DNA of 64,000 nucleotides, taken from the NCBI GenBank assembly GCA_963663375.1, contig OY760195.1:868001-932000 (forward strand). Reading direction: 5' to 3'. Below are positions 28,901-37,015 of the stretch, piece after piece (position 1 is the stretch's first letter; every line of letters starts with the position of its first letter). A program made the position numbers and the translations under genes. The DNA comes from JAYREN01 sp963663375. GTDB lineage: Bacteria > Acidobacteriota > Holophagae > Holophagales > Holophagaceae. The notes under the pieces are model-generated. The model was given only the letters and a program-made list of their open reading frames with translations, had not been told where the DNA came from and searched no databases.

Positions 28901-30266
28901 AGAAGTCATTGAATACCGAGTTGGGGTCATTGAACTGGGCCAGGGTATTGGCCAGAGCGTAGGTCAAAGGCGTGTTGCTGCTGGCGAAGAGGGAGGCTAT
29001 GACCCCCATGCCATTTACGGAATTGCTGGGCCTGGCCTGGGTGTTGTTCAGCATGGTCCACACCCGGCTGCGTCCCTCAACGTAAGTGGTAGTGGGATTG
29101 TTGATCCAGGAGGAGTCACTGGTGCTGATGGGATTTCGGCTGTCCCGGTTGATACGATTGGGCGCTGTGGTGTTGGAATTAGCCCCATTTTCGCCGTAGA
29201 CAGTGCTTGACTGGCCGGGGTTGAGGAAACGGAAGGCCCAAAGGACGGAATCCTGGTATTTCACCCAGGTCTTGATGGCGGCCTCCTTGACCGCCTGCAC
29301 ACGGGTTCGAGCCGGAATCCCGTTGGCGAAGGCCTTGGCCGTGGCCGTGGTCGGCACCGTGGACGGGAAACCACTCTTGGCGTTGAAAATCCAGCTAAGG
29401 TAGTCCTGGCGATAATCACAGAAACCGTTGAGTCGCGCACCGTTGCGGTAGGTAATGGTGGTGGACCCAGAGGTGCGGGTGGTATTGGTCTGTGAAGTCA
29501 CGACGCTCGCGAAGGAAGCCCGGTAGCTTCTGTCCATTTCGATATCTGTTCCAGAACCATAGGTACGGGTGGTTTCATCGGGGTTGGTTACCGTCACCAC
29601 GGGGTCCGGGCACATATAGGAAGAAAGGGGGTAGCCCGTGCTCGCGGCGTTCATGATCTTCCAGGGAGCCGGCAGGTCAATCTCTCGACCATTGTGGGTA
29701 AGGCGGATGTGGGAGCAGGCCATGATCCAGTTGCGCACATCCCCGGAGCGGACATTCTGGCTGTCCTTGAAATCGCCGTAGGTGGTGGCCGTTCCATTGA
29801 CGTTGGCGGCCGTAACCAGGCTGCCATCGGGACGCACCAAGTTGCTGTCATTGCCGACGAGAACGGAGCCGATAATATCGGTGCCTTGGCCAGAGCTGTT
29901 CTTCAGTGGCGTGCCATAGGGAGTGCCCGTGTCTCTGATTAGACTGCCCGTACAGTTGTAGCGACCGGTCGTCGAGTTATAGGAGACCGTGAACTGGATA
30001 TAGCAGTCGGCCGTAGCGTTATCGCTGAGGTTGTTGTTCTTGTAGTCCTTGTGGAACATCATCACGGCCATGGAGCCCGAAAAATCGAACACCGTGGCGA
30101 TTTCCGGCTTCACCTTGACGCTGGTGGACCGCTGGTAGAGATCCATGAAATCCGGTGAATTGAGGGTCTGCCACTTAGGGTTGACCTGGGCTAAAAGCGG
30201 CGAAGCCGAGACCAGGGTCATCAGGGCCAGGGTGAGGGCGTTCAAGAGGGGCTTGAGACTGCGCAT
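25914..30266 (-). CDS. pilY1: Type IV pilus tip/biogenesis protein PilY1
   Basis: A 1,450-residue secreted protein. The signal peptide is MRSLKPLLNALTLALMTLVSASPLLAQ. A von Willebrand A domain starts at residue 59 with the MIDAS motif FDFSGSM and continues to VILFTDGIPNTEGG. The C-terminal half is the PilY1 beta-propeller: QGVLHAFGEVTW, ELWAFIPTDI, HYFGVDGTPYLYFLDLPASG in part, LIVGLGKGGRSYYALDV. Family members cap type IV pili, help extension, and act in adhesion and surface sensing. The frame stays open 15 codons upstream, but ATG 30266 has GAGGTG in front and begins the signal peptide. It is the last gene of the minor-pilin operon. Confidence 0.93.
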   Translation of the reverse strand: MRSLKPLLNALTLALMTLVSASPLLAQVNPKWQTLNSPDFMDLYQRSTSVKVKPEIATVFDFSGSMAVMMFHKDYKNNNLSDNATADCYIQFTVSYNSTTGRYNCTGSLIRDTGTPYGTPLKNSSGQGTDIIGSVLVGNDSNLVRPDGSLVTAANVNGTATTYGDFKDSQNVRSGDVRNWIMACSHIRLTHNGREIDLPAPWKIMNAASTGYPLSSYMCPDPVVTVTNPDETTRTYGSGTDIEMDRSYRASFASVVTSQTNTTRTSGSTTITYRNGARLNGFCDYRQDYLSWIFNAKSGFPSTVPTTATAKAFANGIPARTRVQAVKEAAIKTWVKYQDSVLWAFRFLNPGQSSTVYGENGANSNTTAPNRINRDSRNPISTSDSSWINNPTTTYVEGRSRVWTMLNNTQARPSNSVNGMGVIASLFASSNTPLTYALANTLAQFNDPNSVFNDFYNSPGNAVYDCGNHCVILFTDGIPNTEGGSNNDTLLNSPYINATTLEGKANTGNAAMGAPGGKSNTIDRDATNWNISNFAAIAAHGVGPVNTSDPEFTTFWSAPPSYPAFGAPSDYIPFAITSRNGTTFKAPHPVQVMTVGISLGGDITSASGGKRRLFQAACFGDPKVTSWNLNKLTAFTQVDPNDPNSPKTGNSVYFFDVPDPDSLVNALQQAFKAAGGDEQAASTSLPVIPWIGGGLSRQVYLAAFTVPEGGGPAWSGDLMMFPTKDVRETDPQTGSKTQTKVLDANGTEVTGDLMKVTNPGWSAKAALFNRGWQARTIYTRPRATVAVPNPPLLAVSTSITATDFGAGKPLAALVPGADAAAKLKNLQWMMGADTTTASPYPTRKNIMGDVLNSAPSFLEYSNPPQSGNLATAWSDSSHANKHFRVVYVGTNQGVLHAFGEVTWDKTLGTGASAVTIKAGVVEELWAFIPTDIIQFCDHYTREGDPHYFGVDGTPYLYFLDLPASGKRSGNGMLDAGTNERATLIVGLGKGGRSYYALDVRDPFSPKLGGSGATGWALVPDEAESYPDAIFDTSTKDKTVISKMGWSTCQPTVGRVFTGTGTTQIIKDVVFLGGGFSLPEIEQNYPTAGANTRLGRSVIALDVNTGHVAAYWDLSGSTRVGPVGAGVMPMQVIPYSGLTQRAYFTDYYGGLWALGSTDSDPRSDYSGFRVDSSNLGSWASTARPVFHQDIPNGFTSTIPAPFLVSNFYPRTTAPFVTPKTVGISLVTGDRNNPMDQLYTGTTPATTKPSQHSLFVVFDRQDSGKLGLDAAGIQTTQLADMSSQSDPSATSIQPGSSDFYLNSKYGYYINFPARTDGQKYVAKGLITPIVLSGKLWYSYFSPLGYADNNPCNPGTGSTSTVQICNVMTPTFPGVGANWDPTKMIQGCASGEVFTWTGLASRFSPKSILAALQAGMLSTGSGTNAKDPELKVKAFEGNLVNAFAGPKVWRSIR

Positions 30267-30318
30267 GATGCACCTCGTACAGAGAGGAAAAGGGAATTCG
30301 CGAGCTATCAAGAAAGAC

Positions 30319-30915
30319 TTACTGACCCTGGGGCGGTGCCGTCACCCAGGCTTCCCGGATGTGCTGAAAGGTGATCCCACCGGTGCCGTAGCTCATGCTC
30401 GCAGTGGACCGCACGGACCAGATGTCAGGCAACATCTCGGTGGGGATCGCCTGGCTCATGCCCCCGGGCCCGGTACTGGGTGCACCTCCGGTGAGATCGA
30501 TCTGCTGCTTGCCCATGCGAATCAAATCCAACCGAAAGGATCGGGTGGCGCCGTCGGCTTCGGTGCGACTCATGACCCCCGTGGGCGCCACGGGTCGGCT
30601 CTCTCCCGAGAGTTCCATGGTTCCGCTCAGCTCCTTGACAGGGGCCGCAAAGGCAGTGGCGGCTGCATCTGGGGCGGCCTTGGTCAGGCCGGCGGTGTCA
30701 GGGGTCAGCCAGTAGCAAGACCACTCGAGCCCGCTGTCGGCGACGTTTCGAGCCTCGGCCCCCTGCCGGGCGGTCCCCGAGATGATGACTTCCCGCAGGG
30801 AGTTGCGGGACATGGCCACGGCGGAGACCGTCAGCAGGACCAGCAGCATCAGGGCCACCAGGATGGTGACCCCTCCGGCCTGGGGGTTGGAATGATCATG
30901 GGCAGGGTTCGTCAT
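30319..30915 (-). CDS. pilX: PilX-like minor pilin
   Basis: A 198-residue pseudopilin-like protein. A hydrophobic helix at about residues 15-36 follows a short polar leader (QAGGVTILVALMLLVLLTVS), matching the PilX N-terminal domain. The usual Glu5 after the cleavage site is missing, as it is in many PilX proteins. The next stretch, GTARQGAEARNVADSGLEW, is the PilX family motif, in which secreted minor pilins start their globular domain. It lies between pilW (12 bp away) and pilY1 (52 bp away) in the order known from other type IV pilus tip operons. Confidence 0.85.
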   Translation of the reverse strand: MTNPAHDHSNPQAGGVTILVALMLLVLLTVSAVAMSRNSLREVIISGTARQGAEARNVADSGLEWSCYWLTPDTAGLTKAAPDAAATAFAAPVKELSGTMELSGESRPVAPTGVMSRTEADGATRSFRLDLIRMGKQQIDLTGGAPSTGPGGMSQAIPTEMLPDIWSVRSTASMSYGTGGITFQHIREAWVTAPPQGQ

Positions 30916-30927
30916 GAGGCACCTGAA

Positions 30928-32019
30928 TCAGAACTTAAGACCGAAGTGGCGAGGCAGAAGCACCAGGGACTGGGTGTGCTCCTTGTAAGCGAGCGTGTCC
31001 CCGGCCGGGGAGAACTCGGAGCGCGCCTGGGCGGTCCGGGTGGTCACGTTGATGCGCACGAGCACGGGTACGGAGCGGTACCAGTGGGCATTCCCATCGA
31101 CCGATTTCGAGCCCGGGGCCCCGGAGGCCACTAACTGGGCATTCAGAGCCGTCTTGATCGCATCCCAACTGGCGCCAGTCGCCCAGGTCACACCCCGATC
31201 GGCACTAAGGGCTACGGTGAAGCGGCTCACGTTCTCGGCCACGATGGTGGTCTGGGTGGCATCGGGCACGAAGGCCCCCAATCCGGGGTAGGGACCCTGC
31301 TCGCGGATGAGACAGGGAACACCGATGCCCGCCGGTTTCTCGGGATCCCAGTTCCGGCTCTGAATTCTGTAGCGGACGTACTGGGCCGGCCGGGCGATCA
31401 CCATGGACTCGGTCGCCAGGTGCTTCTCGCCGAAGAGCCCATCGACGGTTACCGTGGCGACCTGACCGTTGACACTCGCCGTCACAATATTCTTGTGTTC
31501 GTAATTGCCGCGGGTGACGAGCATCATGCCGGGCCTGATCTTCGAGGGTTCCTCCCCGAGTGGAACCTCGATCCCGAATGTGCCGCCGATGGGAGCCGGG
31601 AGGCCGGAAGCCACGTAGTAGGCCGTCCCCTGGACATCAACCGTTAGTCTCCCCTCAAAGGGAATCGGATCATCAAAGTAGAAGAGCAGTTCATCCGACA
31701 CGGCATCCGCAGTGGGGATGTCGGTCCCCGTGAAGGCGACATTGGGATTGATGATGAAACCAGGATTCGTCGGGGTGATGTCATTGGGGGCGGCTTCCAA
31801 CGTGAGGTACTGCCCGGCCACATTCAGGTCGTCACTGAGGAGATCCATGGCGAGGCGGTTTCGCCGCTGGGAGGAGATAGTCTCCCCCGAGGTGTAGAAC
31901 GAAGAGAGACTCGCCTTGAAGACCGACGCCATCCCCGCCATCAGGATCATGGTGAACACCAAGGCTACGAGCAGTTCCGCCAGGGAAAAGCCGCGCTGCA
32001 AGCCCCTTCGATTACGCAT
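30928..32019 (-). CDS. pilW: PilW-like minor pilin
   Basis: A 363-residue prepilin. The leader ends RRGLQRG, followed by FSLAELLVALVFTMILMAG, with Glu at position 5 of the mature chain; this is the class III signal cut by PilD. FKASLSSFYTSGETISSQRRN and LAMDLLSDDLNVAGQYL are typical of PilW (pseudopilin J-like). The C-terminal part is a large beta-rich globular domain. ATG 32019 was chosen because it starts a normal prepilin leader and has AGGTGG before it; the frame extends 25 codons further upstream. It overlaps pilV by 8 bp. Confidence 0.9.
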   Translation of the reverse strand: MRNRRGLQRGFSLAELLVALVFTMILMAGMASVFKASLSSFYTSGETISSQRRNRLAMDLLSDDLNVAGQYLTLEAAPNDITPTNPGFIINPNVAFTGTDIPTADAVSDELLFYFDDPIPFEGRLTVDVQGTAYYVASGLPAPIGGTFGIEVPLGEEPSKIRPGMMLVTRGNYEHKNIVTASVNGQVATVTVDGLFGEKHLATESMVIARPAQYVRYRIQSRNWDPEKPAGIGVPCLIREQGPYPGLGAFVPDATQTTIVAENVSRFTVALSADRGVTWATGASWDAIKTALNAQLVASGAPGSKSVDGNAHWYRSVPVLVRINVTTRTAQARSEFSPAGDTLAYKEHTQSLVLLPRHFGLKF

Positions 32020-32524
32020 AGGCCACCTGCCTGGAAAGGGTGACCGTCCGCTGGACCGTAGCCGCGGGATTGGCTGGGTTGGGGGTATCTGCAAAGGTCA
32101 CGACCACGGTGAAATGCTTGGTGCCGCCGGCCGAGCTGAGGGCCACGATATCAACCGGCGTGATCACGACCGTGAAAAAGGCATTGGCCGCAGAGGGAAC
32201 CAACGATCCATCAAAAGCGTAGTACTCGGTTCTTGCCGCGTCGAAGAAGGTTGTGGCCGGAGCGGTCTCGCCATTTTTGACGAACAGCAACCTCTGGCGT
32301 CCTTCAGACTGGATGGACTCGAGCGCACCCTCTCCCACCATGACGGCGGTGTTCAGGGCCCGACTGCCGGTGCTGGCCCTCATGGACATTACCTGGAGCA
32401 TGGTGAGCCCGAGAATGCCGACGGCCAGGATGAAGGCCGTGAGCAGCATCTCGATGATGCTGAAACCCGACTGCCGGGAACCCCTCCGTATCCGTGGATT
32501 TTGGATTTTCACAGCCGCCTCCAT
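32012..32524 (-). CDS. pilV: PilV-like minor pilin
   Basis: A 170-residue prepilin. The leader ends RGSRQSG before FSIIEMLLTAFILAVGILGL, with Glu at mature position 5. QVMSMRASTGSRALNTAVMV fits the PilV/GspI helix pattern. The remainder is a small beta-sheet domain. It overlaps fimT/gspH by 16 bp upstream and pilW by 8 bp downstream, so all are likely translated from one transcript. In known systems PilV, PilW and PilX join FimT-type pilins into a priming complex with PilY1. Confidence 0.88.
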   Translation of the reverse strand: MEAAVKIQNPRIRRGSRQSGFSIIEMLLTAFILAVGILGLTMLQVMSMRASTGSRALNTAVMVGEGALESIQSEGRQRLLFVKNGETAPATTFFDAARTEYYAFDGSLVPSAANAFFTVVITPVDIVALSSAGGTKHFTVVVTFADTPNPANPAATVQRTVTLSRQVAYA

Positions 32525-33171
32525 TGCGTTTCCCCTGCCCTTTTATAGAACTTGAATACATTTGCCGTATTGCCGGGCACCACGATCACGCCCACGGGAC
32601 CACCCGCCAGAACCCCGCTATCGGTCATACCGGCGACGAAGATGCAGAACCCGGTATTGAACCGCTTCGTGGTGCCGTTGACCGTGATGGTTGTCTCGGG
32701 CCCGGCGCAAAGGTTGTTGCCCAGAGCGCTCAGAAAGGGTTCCGCGTTGCCTGGCGGGACTGCAGCCAATGAGGGCGCCGTCCCAAGGGCGGTGATGTAA
32801 TCAGCGTCTCTGACGACCCCGGCGAATCGGTGATCCCGCTGCCGATCAACGAAACGGGAGGTAAAGACTTCACTCTCCGACCCCAGACGGGCAGGAAAAT
32901 TTGCTGGGTCAAACCGGCGACCATCGATCCGGAAAGACCCATCCGTCCAGACGCCGCTGGCCGTAAGGTTGACGTTTGTTCCCGTGGCCACAGCATTGCG
33001 CTGGGCGGCTAGAACGACGCCTTCAAGGTCATCCAGGACGCCGCGCACCGCGCCACCCCGGTTGTCCCCCAGAGAGAAGATCGCCACTCCGGCGAGAATG
33101 CCCACAATCGTAAGCACCACCAGGAGCTCGACCAACGTAAAGCCTTTTTCTCTTTGGGGCGGGAGGGCCAT
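32509..33171 (-). CDS. FimT/GspH-type minor pilin
   Basis: A 220-residue prepilin, the first gene of the operon. The leader MALPPQREKG is followed by FTLVELLVVLTIVGILAGVA, a textbook type IV pilin N terminus with Glu5. The helix continues into GVLDDLEGVVLAAQRNAVAT, which matches the GspH/FimT family. The globular part contains two Cys (NNLCAGPE and NTGFCIFVAG), which could form a disulfide. The frame is open far upstream, but ATG 33171 alone gives a normal leader, and a sigma70-type promoter lies 65 bp before it. Confidence 0.9.
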   Translation of the reverse strand: MALPPQREKGFTLVELLVVLTIVGILAGVAIFSLGDNRGGAVRGVLDDLEGVVLAAQRNAVATGTNVNLTASGVWTDGSFRIDGRRFDPANFPARLGSESEVFTSRFVDRQRDHRFAGVVRDADYITALGTAPSLAAVPPGNAEPFLSALGNNLCAGPETTITVNGTTKRFNTGFCIFVAGMTDSGVLAGGPVGVIVVPGNTANVFKFYKRAGETQWRRL

Positions 33172-33235
33172 GGCATGCCTCGACTTGGAAAGGTTCAGCC
33201 CTGCAGGGGGGCGGGGGATACGAGAAATTGTGCGA

Positions 33236-33264
33236 GTTATATCAACACTTCCAGGGAATGCCAA
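33236..33264 (-). promoter_or_regulatory. Sigma70-type promoter of the minor-pilin operon
   Basis: On the minus strand, TTGGCA (33264-33259) and TATAAC (33241-33236) are separated by 17 bp. The predicted start is about 55 nt before the fimT/gspH-like gene. It lies in the 136 bp gap after priA. Confidence 0.7.
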
Positions 33265-33307
33265 GACATATGGGGAATGTGCGGCTGACTGAATGCTCAA
33301 AAAATAG

Positions 33308-35593
33308 TCACACCCCAAAGCTCTGGGGATCCCGATCCAGTGTGATAGCCCCACCCGGGGGAAGGGGCGCGGCCTGGAGGGCTTCGGTCAAGGGGCCCCG
33401 GGTCCAGGCCTTGAGGATCAACTGCATACGGTAGCGGTCCTTGACCTTGGGTATGGGGGCCTCCAAGGGTCCGAGAATCCTCAGACCCGCGATGGTCTGC
33501 AGCCGAGCCTTGAGGGTGTGGAGGGGTGCCAGGGCCTCTTCGGGCGTGTCGCCTTCGCTGCGATAGAGGGAGAGGGCCGCGAAGGGTGGATAGGCCATGC
33601 CCTGGCGGTAGGGCAGCTCCTCTTCGGCGAAGGCCTCGAAATTCTGGGCCACGGCGTGAATGATGGCCGGGTGATCCGGGCTGTAGGTCTGGAGCAGCAC
33701 GCGACCAGGCAATTCAGCCCGTCCGGCCCGCCCGGCCACCTGAGTCAGCAAATGGAAGGTGCGTTCGGCGGCCCGAAAATCCGAGACCTTCAGCCCCATA
33801 TCCGCGTTGAGGATGCCCACCAGCGTGAGCTTGGGAAAGGTATGGCCCTTGGCGAGCATCTGGGTGCCCACCAGGATGTCCACTTCGCCGTGTTCCGCCG
33901 CCAGGAGCCCGGCCTCCAGGGAACCCCTCCGCTGGGTCGTGTCCCGATCCAGGCGCAGGATGCGGGCGGTGGGGAAGCGGGCCTGGAGCTGGTCCTCGAT
34001 CTGCTCGGTGCCTTCGCCCACCCCCCGCAGGTGTTCCGCACCGCAGGCGGGGCAGACCTCGGGAGGCGCGGCTTCGAACCCGCAGAGATGGCAGCGCAGG
34101 CGGTACGAGCCTTTGTGGTAGGTAAGGCTGATGGCGCAGTGAGGGCAGTCCAGGGGCTTGCCGCAGGCCCGGCACATCCAGAAGTTCTCGTAGCCTCTGC
34201 GGTTCAGCAGGAGCATGGACTGCTGGCCATGCTCCAGTGTTTCCTGGAGTGCCTTGAGCAGCAGGGGCGAGAAGACCACCTTCTTGCGCTCGGTCTTGTA
34301 GCACTCCCGCAGATCCACGATCTTCACCGTGGGCAGCGTGCTTCCGGCGGGGCGCTGGGTGAGTTTGAGCAGACGATAGCGACCATTCTGGGCCGCATGC
34401 CAGCTCTCCAGGCTTGGCGTGGCGCTGCCCAGGATGACGGGACAATCCTCCAGCTGGGCGCGCTTGATGGCCAGATCCCGGGCATGGATGCGGGGATGTT
34501 CTTCGCTCTTGTAGGAGGACTCTTGTTCCTCATCCACCACGATCAGGCCGATGTTGCGCAGGGGCGCCAGCACGGCATTGCGGACGCCCACGAAGATGGG
34601 GGCCTCATCGTTGAGCAGGCGCATTACATCCGCCTGCTTTTCGGTCATGTTGAGGCCCGCATGGCCCACGGCGATCTGCCCCGGGAAGCGCCCCTCCAGC
34701 CGGGCCAGCAGGCGGGGCGTGAGCCCGATCTCCGGCACGAGCCAGAGCACCCGGCGCCCCTGGGCAAGCACCTTTTCCGCCAGTTCCAGGTAGATTTCCG
34801 TTTTCCCCGATCCGGTGACGCCGAAGAGCAGGTAGGCCCCGAACTTCGTCAGATCCACGGCGGCGAAGGCCCGCTGCTGTTCCTCGTTGAGAATCACGTG
34901 CCGGGCGGCGGATTCCTCGCGTTTCTGAGAAAGCAGGTCGAGCCGCCGAACCCGCTCGATGAGGCCATTCCGCTCCAGGGTCGCCAGCACCGAGACACCC
35001 ACCTTGGCGCCCGCAAGCAGTTCATCCTCCCGGGCCGCGCCCCCGCCTTCCTCCAGCGCTGAAAGCACCCGGGCCTGGGTGGGCGTCACCTTCAGCGGAT
35101 GGGGCTGGGAGGTTCTGCGGACTTCGGTCACCCCCGCCCCCCGCAGGGAGCGCCGGTGGAAGAGCCCCGGAAGGGGCAATCGCCCCTCGTGCCAGGCCTG
35201 CCCCAGTGCCTCCAGGGCAGGCCAGGCATTGGCCTCCCGGAGCTCCGAGAAGGAGCGCCCCTCGGGCGAAAGGGTTTCCCAATCCGCCTGGACACCCGCA
35301 GGCAGGCAGAGGGCCATCAGATGGGGAAGGCCGCAGCCATAGTAGTTCCCGGCAAAATCCAGCAGGGCCCTGAGCCTGGGAGGAAGCAGGGGAAAGGGAT
35401 CCACCACGGCTTCGATGGGCCGCAGCCTGACCTGGGGCGGCGCCGGGTCGGGGCCGAGCACCACACCCACCAGGCTGCCGGTGCGCAGTTTGACCTTCAC
35501 CCGCAGCCCGGCAGGAATACCTTCCGGGGCGAGATAGGTAAGGGGCGGCAGGGGGCGTGCCAGTTCGATGCGAGTGGGAACGAGTCGGGTCAT
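33308..35593 (-). CDS. priA: Primosomal helicase PriA
   Basis: A 761-residue superfamily 2 helicase that restarts stalled replication forks. Walker A is LLFGVTGSGKTEIYLEL (about residue 260). Walker B reads IVVDEEQESSYKSEEHPR, where most PriA proteins have DEEH. Eight zinc-binding Cys occur in pairs between CRACGKPLDCPHC and VCPACG. The C-terminal helicase motifs include LVGTQMLAKGHTFPKLTLVG and QVAGRAGRAELPGRVLLQT in parts. The N-terminal 3'-DNA-binding domain starts IELARPLPPLTYLAPEG. Length is normal. It is transcribed away from tsaD across a 20 bp gap. Confidence 0.96.
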   Translation of the reverse strand: MTRLVPTRIELARPLPPLTYLAPEGIPAGLRVKVKLRTGSLVGVVLGPDPAPPQVRLRPIEAVVDPFPLLPPRLRALLDFAGNYYGCGLPHLMALCLPAGVQADWETLSPEGRSFSELREANAWPALEALGQAWHEGRLPLPGLFHRRSLRGAGVTEVRRTSQPHPLKVTPTQARVLSALEEGGGAAREDELLAGAKVGVSVLATLERNGLIERVRRLDLLSQKREESAARHVILNEEQQRAFAAVDLTKFGAYLLFGVTGSGKTEIYLELAEKVLAQGRRVLWLVPEIGLTPRLLARLEGRFPGQIAVGHAGLNMTEKQADVMRLLNDEAPIFVGVRNAVLAPLRNIGLIVVDEEQESSYKSEEHPRIHARDLAIKRAQLEDCPVILGSATPSLESWHAAQNGRYRLLKLTQRPAGSTLPTVKIVDLRECYKTERKKVVFSPLLLKALQETLEHGQQSMLLLNRRGYENFWMCRACGKPLDCPHCAISLTYHKGSYRLRCHLCGFEAAPPEVCPACGAEHLRGVGEGTEQIEDQLQARFPTARILRLDRDTTQRRGSLEAGLLAAEHGEVDILVGTQMLAKGHTFPKLTLVGILNADMGLKVSDFRAAERTFHLLTQVAGRAGRAELPGRVLLQTYSPDHPAIIHAVAQNFEAFAEEELPYRQGMAYPPFAALSLYRSEGDTPEEALAPLHTLKARLQTIAGLRILGPLEAPIPKVKDRYRMQLILKAWTRGPLTEALQAAPLPPGGAITLDRDPQSFGV

Positions 35594-35613
35594 GCTTGAA
35601 GTAGACTAATCCA

Positions 35614-36630
35614 ATGTTGGTTCTTGGCCTCGAATCGAGCTGTGATGATTGTTCCGCCGCGGTGGTGGAGGAGACGGCCTCTGGCCCGGTACTCAGGTCC
35701 ATGGTGCGGAAGAGCCAGGACGAGATTCACGCGCCCTACGGCGGCGTGGTGCCGGAGTTGGCCGCCCGGGAACACCTGCTCCAGCTCCGGAGCGTCATCG
35801 GCGAGGCCCTCGCCAAGGCCGAGATCGGCTGGCAGCAGCTCGATCGCATCGCGGTAACCCAGGGCCCAGGCCTCGTGGGCTGCCTGCTCACGACCTTCAG
35901 CGCCGCCAAGGCCATCGCCTGGAAGGAGAGTCTCCCCTGGGTGCCCGTCCATCATCTCCTGGGCCACCTGAACGCGGCGCGCTTCGCCGTGCCGGACCTG
36001 CCTTTCCCCGCCCTGGTGCTGCTGGTTTCCGGCGGGCACACCCACCTGTACCGGGCCGAATCCTGGACCCACCTCGAGCTGCTGCAGAAGACCCGGGACG
36101 ATGCTGCGGGCGAGGCCTTCGACAAAACGGCCCGAATGCTGAACCTTGGCTATCCCGGCGGCCCCATCGTGGATGCCTGCGCCCGCAAGGGCGCGGCCTC
36201 CGGTGATCCCTTCACGGCGCCCAAGTTCCGGGACGGCAAGGCTGCCTGGAGCTTTTCCGGCCTCAAGACTGCCGTAAAAATGCGCATCGCCGCCCAACCC
36301 GGCCTGGAGATCGCCGGACAGGAGGACCCACGAGTCCAAGGGCTCTGCCGCAGCCTTCAGGAAACCATCGCCAAGTGGCTGCTCAAGCCCCTGCCCGAAT
36401 TCGCCCAGCAGACCGGCGCCCAGAGCCTCATCGTGTCCGGCGGGGTGGCCTGCAACTCCGAACTGCGGGCCCAGGCCAAGGTCATGGCGGAGCGGCTCGG
36501 GCTTCGTCTCGCCATCCCCGAGCCACGGTTCTGCACGGATAACGGCGCCATGATCGCCGCCGCAGGCGCCCTGCTGGCCCCGGCCGAGGATCTCCTTCCC
36601 GTGAACGCCGACGCCGATCTGAAGCTCTAG
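35614..36630 (+). CDS. tsaD: tRNA N6-threonylcarbamoyladenosine transferase TsaD
   Basis: A 338-residue ASKHA-fold enzyme that transfers threonylcarbamoyl to A37 of ANN-decoding tRNAs, working with TsaB, TsaC and TsaE. The opening LVLGLESSCDDCSAAVV is the family start. The metal ligands His114 and His118 lie in VPVHHLLGHLNAARF. LLVSGGHTHLY, DDAAGEAFDKTARMLNLGYPGG and the C-terminal VSGGVACNSELR with FCTDNGAMIAAAG complete the signature. It is followed 8 bp later by gatC. Both genes serve translation accuracy. The start lies 20 bp from the divergent priA start, so the promoters must overlap those coding ends. Confidence 0.96.
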   Translation: MLVLGLESSCDDCSAAVVEETASGPVLRSMVRKSQDEIHAPYGGVVPELAAREHLLQLRSVIGEALAKAEIGWQQLDRIAVTQGPGLVGCLLTTFSAAKAIAWKESLPWVPVHHLLGHLNAARFAVPDLPFPALVLLVSGGHTHLYRAESWTHLELLQKTRDDAAGEAFDKTARMLNLGYPGGPIVDACARKGAASGDPFTAPKFRDGKAAWSFSGLKTAVKMRIAAQPGLEIAGQEDPRVQGLCRSLQETIAKWLLKPLPEFAQQTGAQSLIVSGGVACNSELRAQAKVMAERLGLRLAIPEPRFCTDNGAMIAAAGALLAPAEDLLPVNADADLKL

Positions 36631-36638
36631 GAGCTGCC

Positions 36639-36923
36639 ATGGAAGTCACCCGCGAAGATGTGCTGCGCTGCGCCCGACTCACGGATCTGAACCTGGGGGA
36701 GGAGGAAATTGAGCCCCTTCGCCTGGACATGGAGCGCCTGCTGAGCCATGCCGAGAGCCTGGACAGCCTACCCCTCGAAGGGGTGGAGCCCACTTCCCAC
36801 GGGCCGGGGATCACCTTGACCCGCCGGGAGGATCGCGTGGTCGTAGGCTTCACTCAGGCCGAGGCGCTGGCCAATGCTCCGGACCCGGATCAAGGCCATT
36901 TCCGCGTTCCCAAGGTCATCTGA
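36639..36923 (+). CDS. gatC: Aspartyl/glutamyl-tRNA amidotransferase subunit C
   Basis: A 94-residue subunit that holds GatA and GatB together in the enzyme that amidates mischarged Glu-tRNA-Gln or Asp-tRNA-Asn. The pattern VTREDVLRCARLTDLNLGEE, DMERLLSHAESLDSLPLEGV and RREDRVV, ending in HFRVPKVI, is characteristic. Length is standard. GatA and GatB are not within the window, at least not next to it, so the operon is split. AGGAG-type ribosome binding sequence precedes the ATG after the tsaD stop. Confidence 0.93.
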   Translation: MEVTREDVLRCARLTDLNLGEEEIEPLRLDMERLLSHAESLDSLPLEGVEPTSHGPGITLTRREDRVVVGFTQAEALANAPDPDQGHFRVPKVI

Positions 36924-37015
36924 TCGAACCACCCTGGGCCCGTTCTCAGCTAAATTGACTGCATGCCGATTGCATACACAGCCAGAACCTAAAACCCCGA
37001 ACAGGCGGCCGATCC

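Noticed and set aside
33236..33264. Sigma54 promoter before the pilin operon (TGGCAT)
   Set aside because: There is no TTGC at the required spacing, whereas TTGGCA-N17-TATAAC fits sigma70 well.
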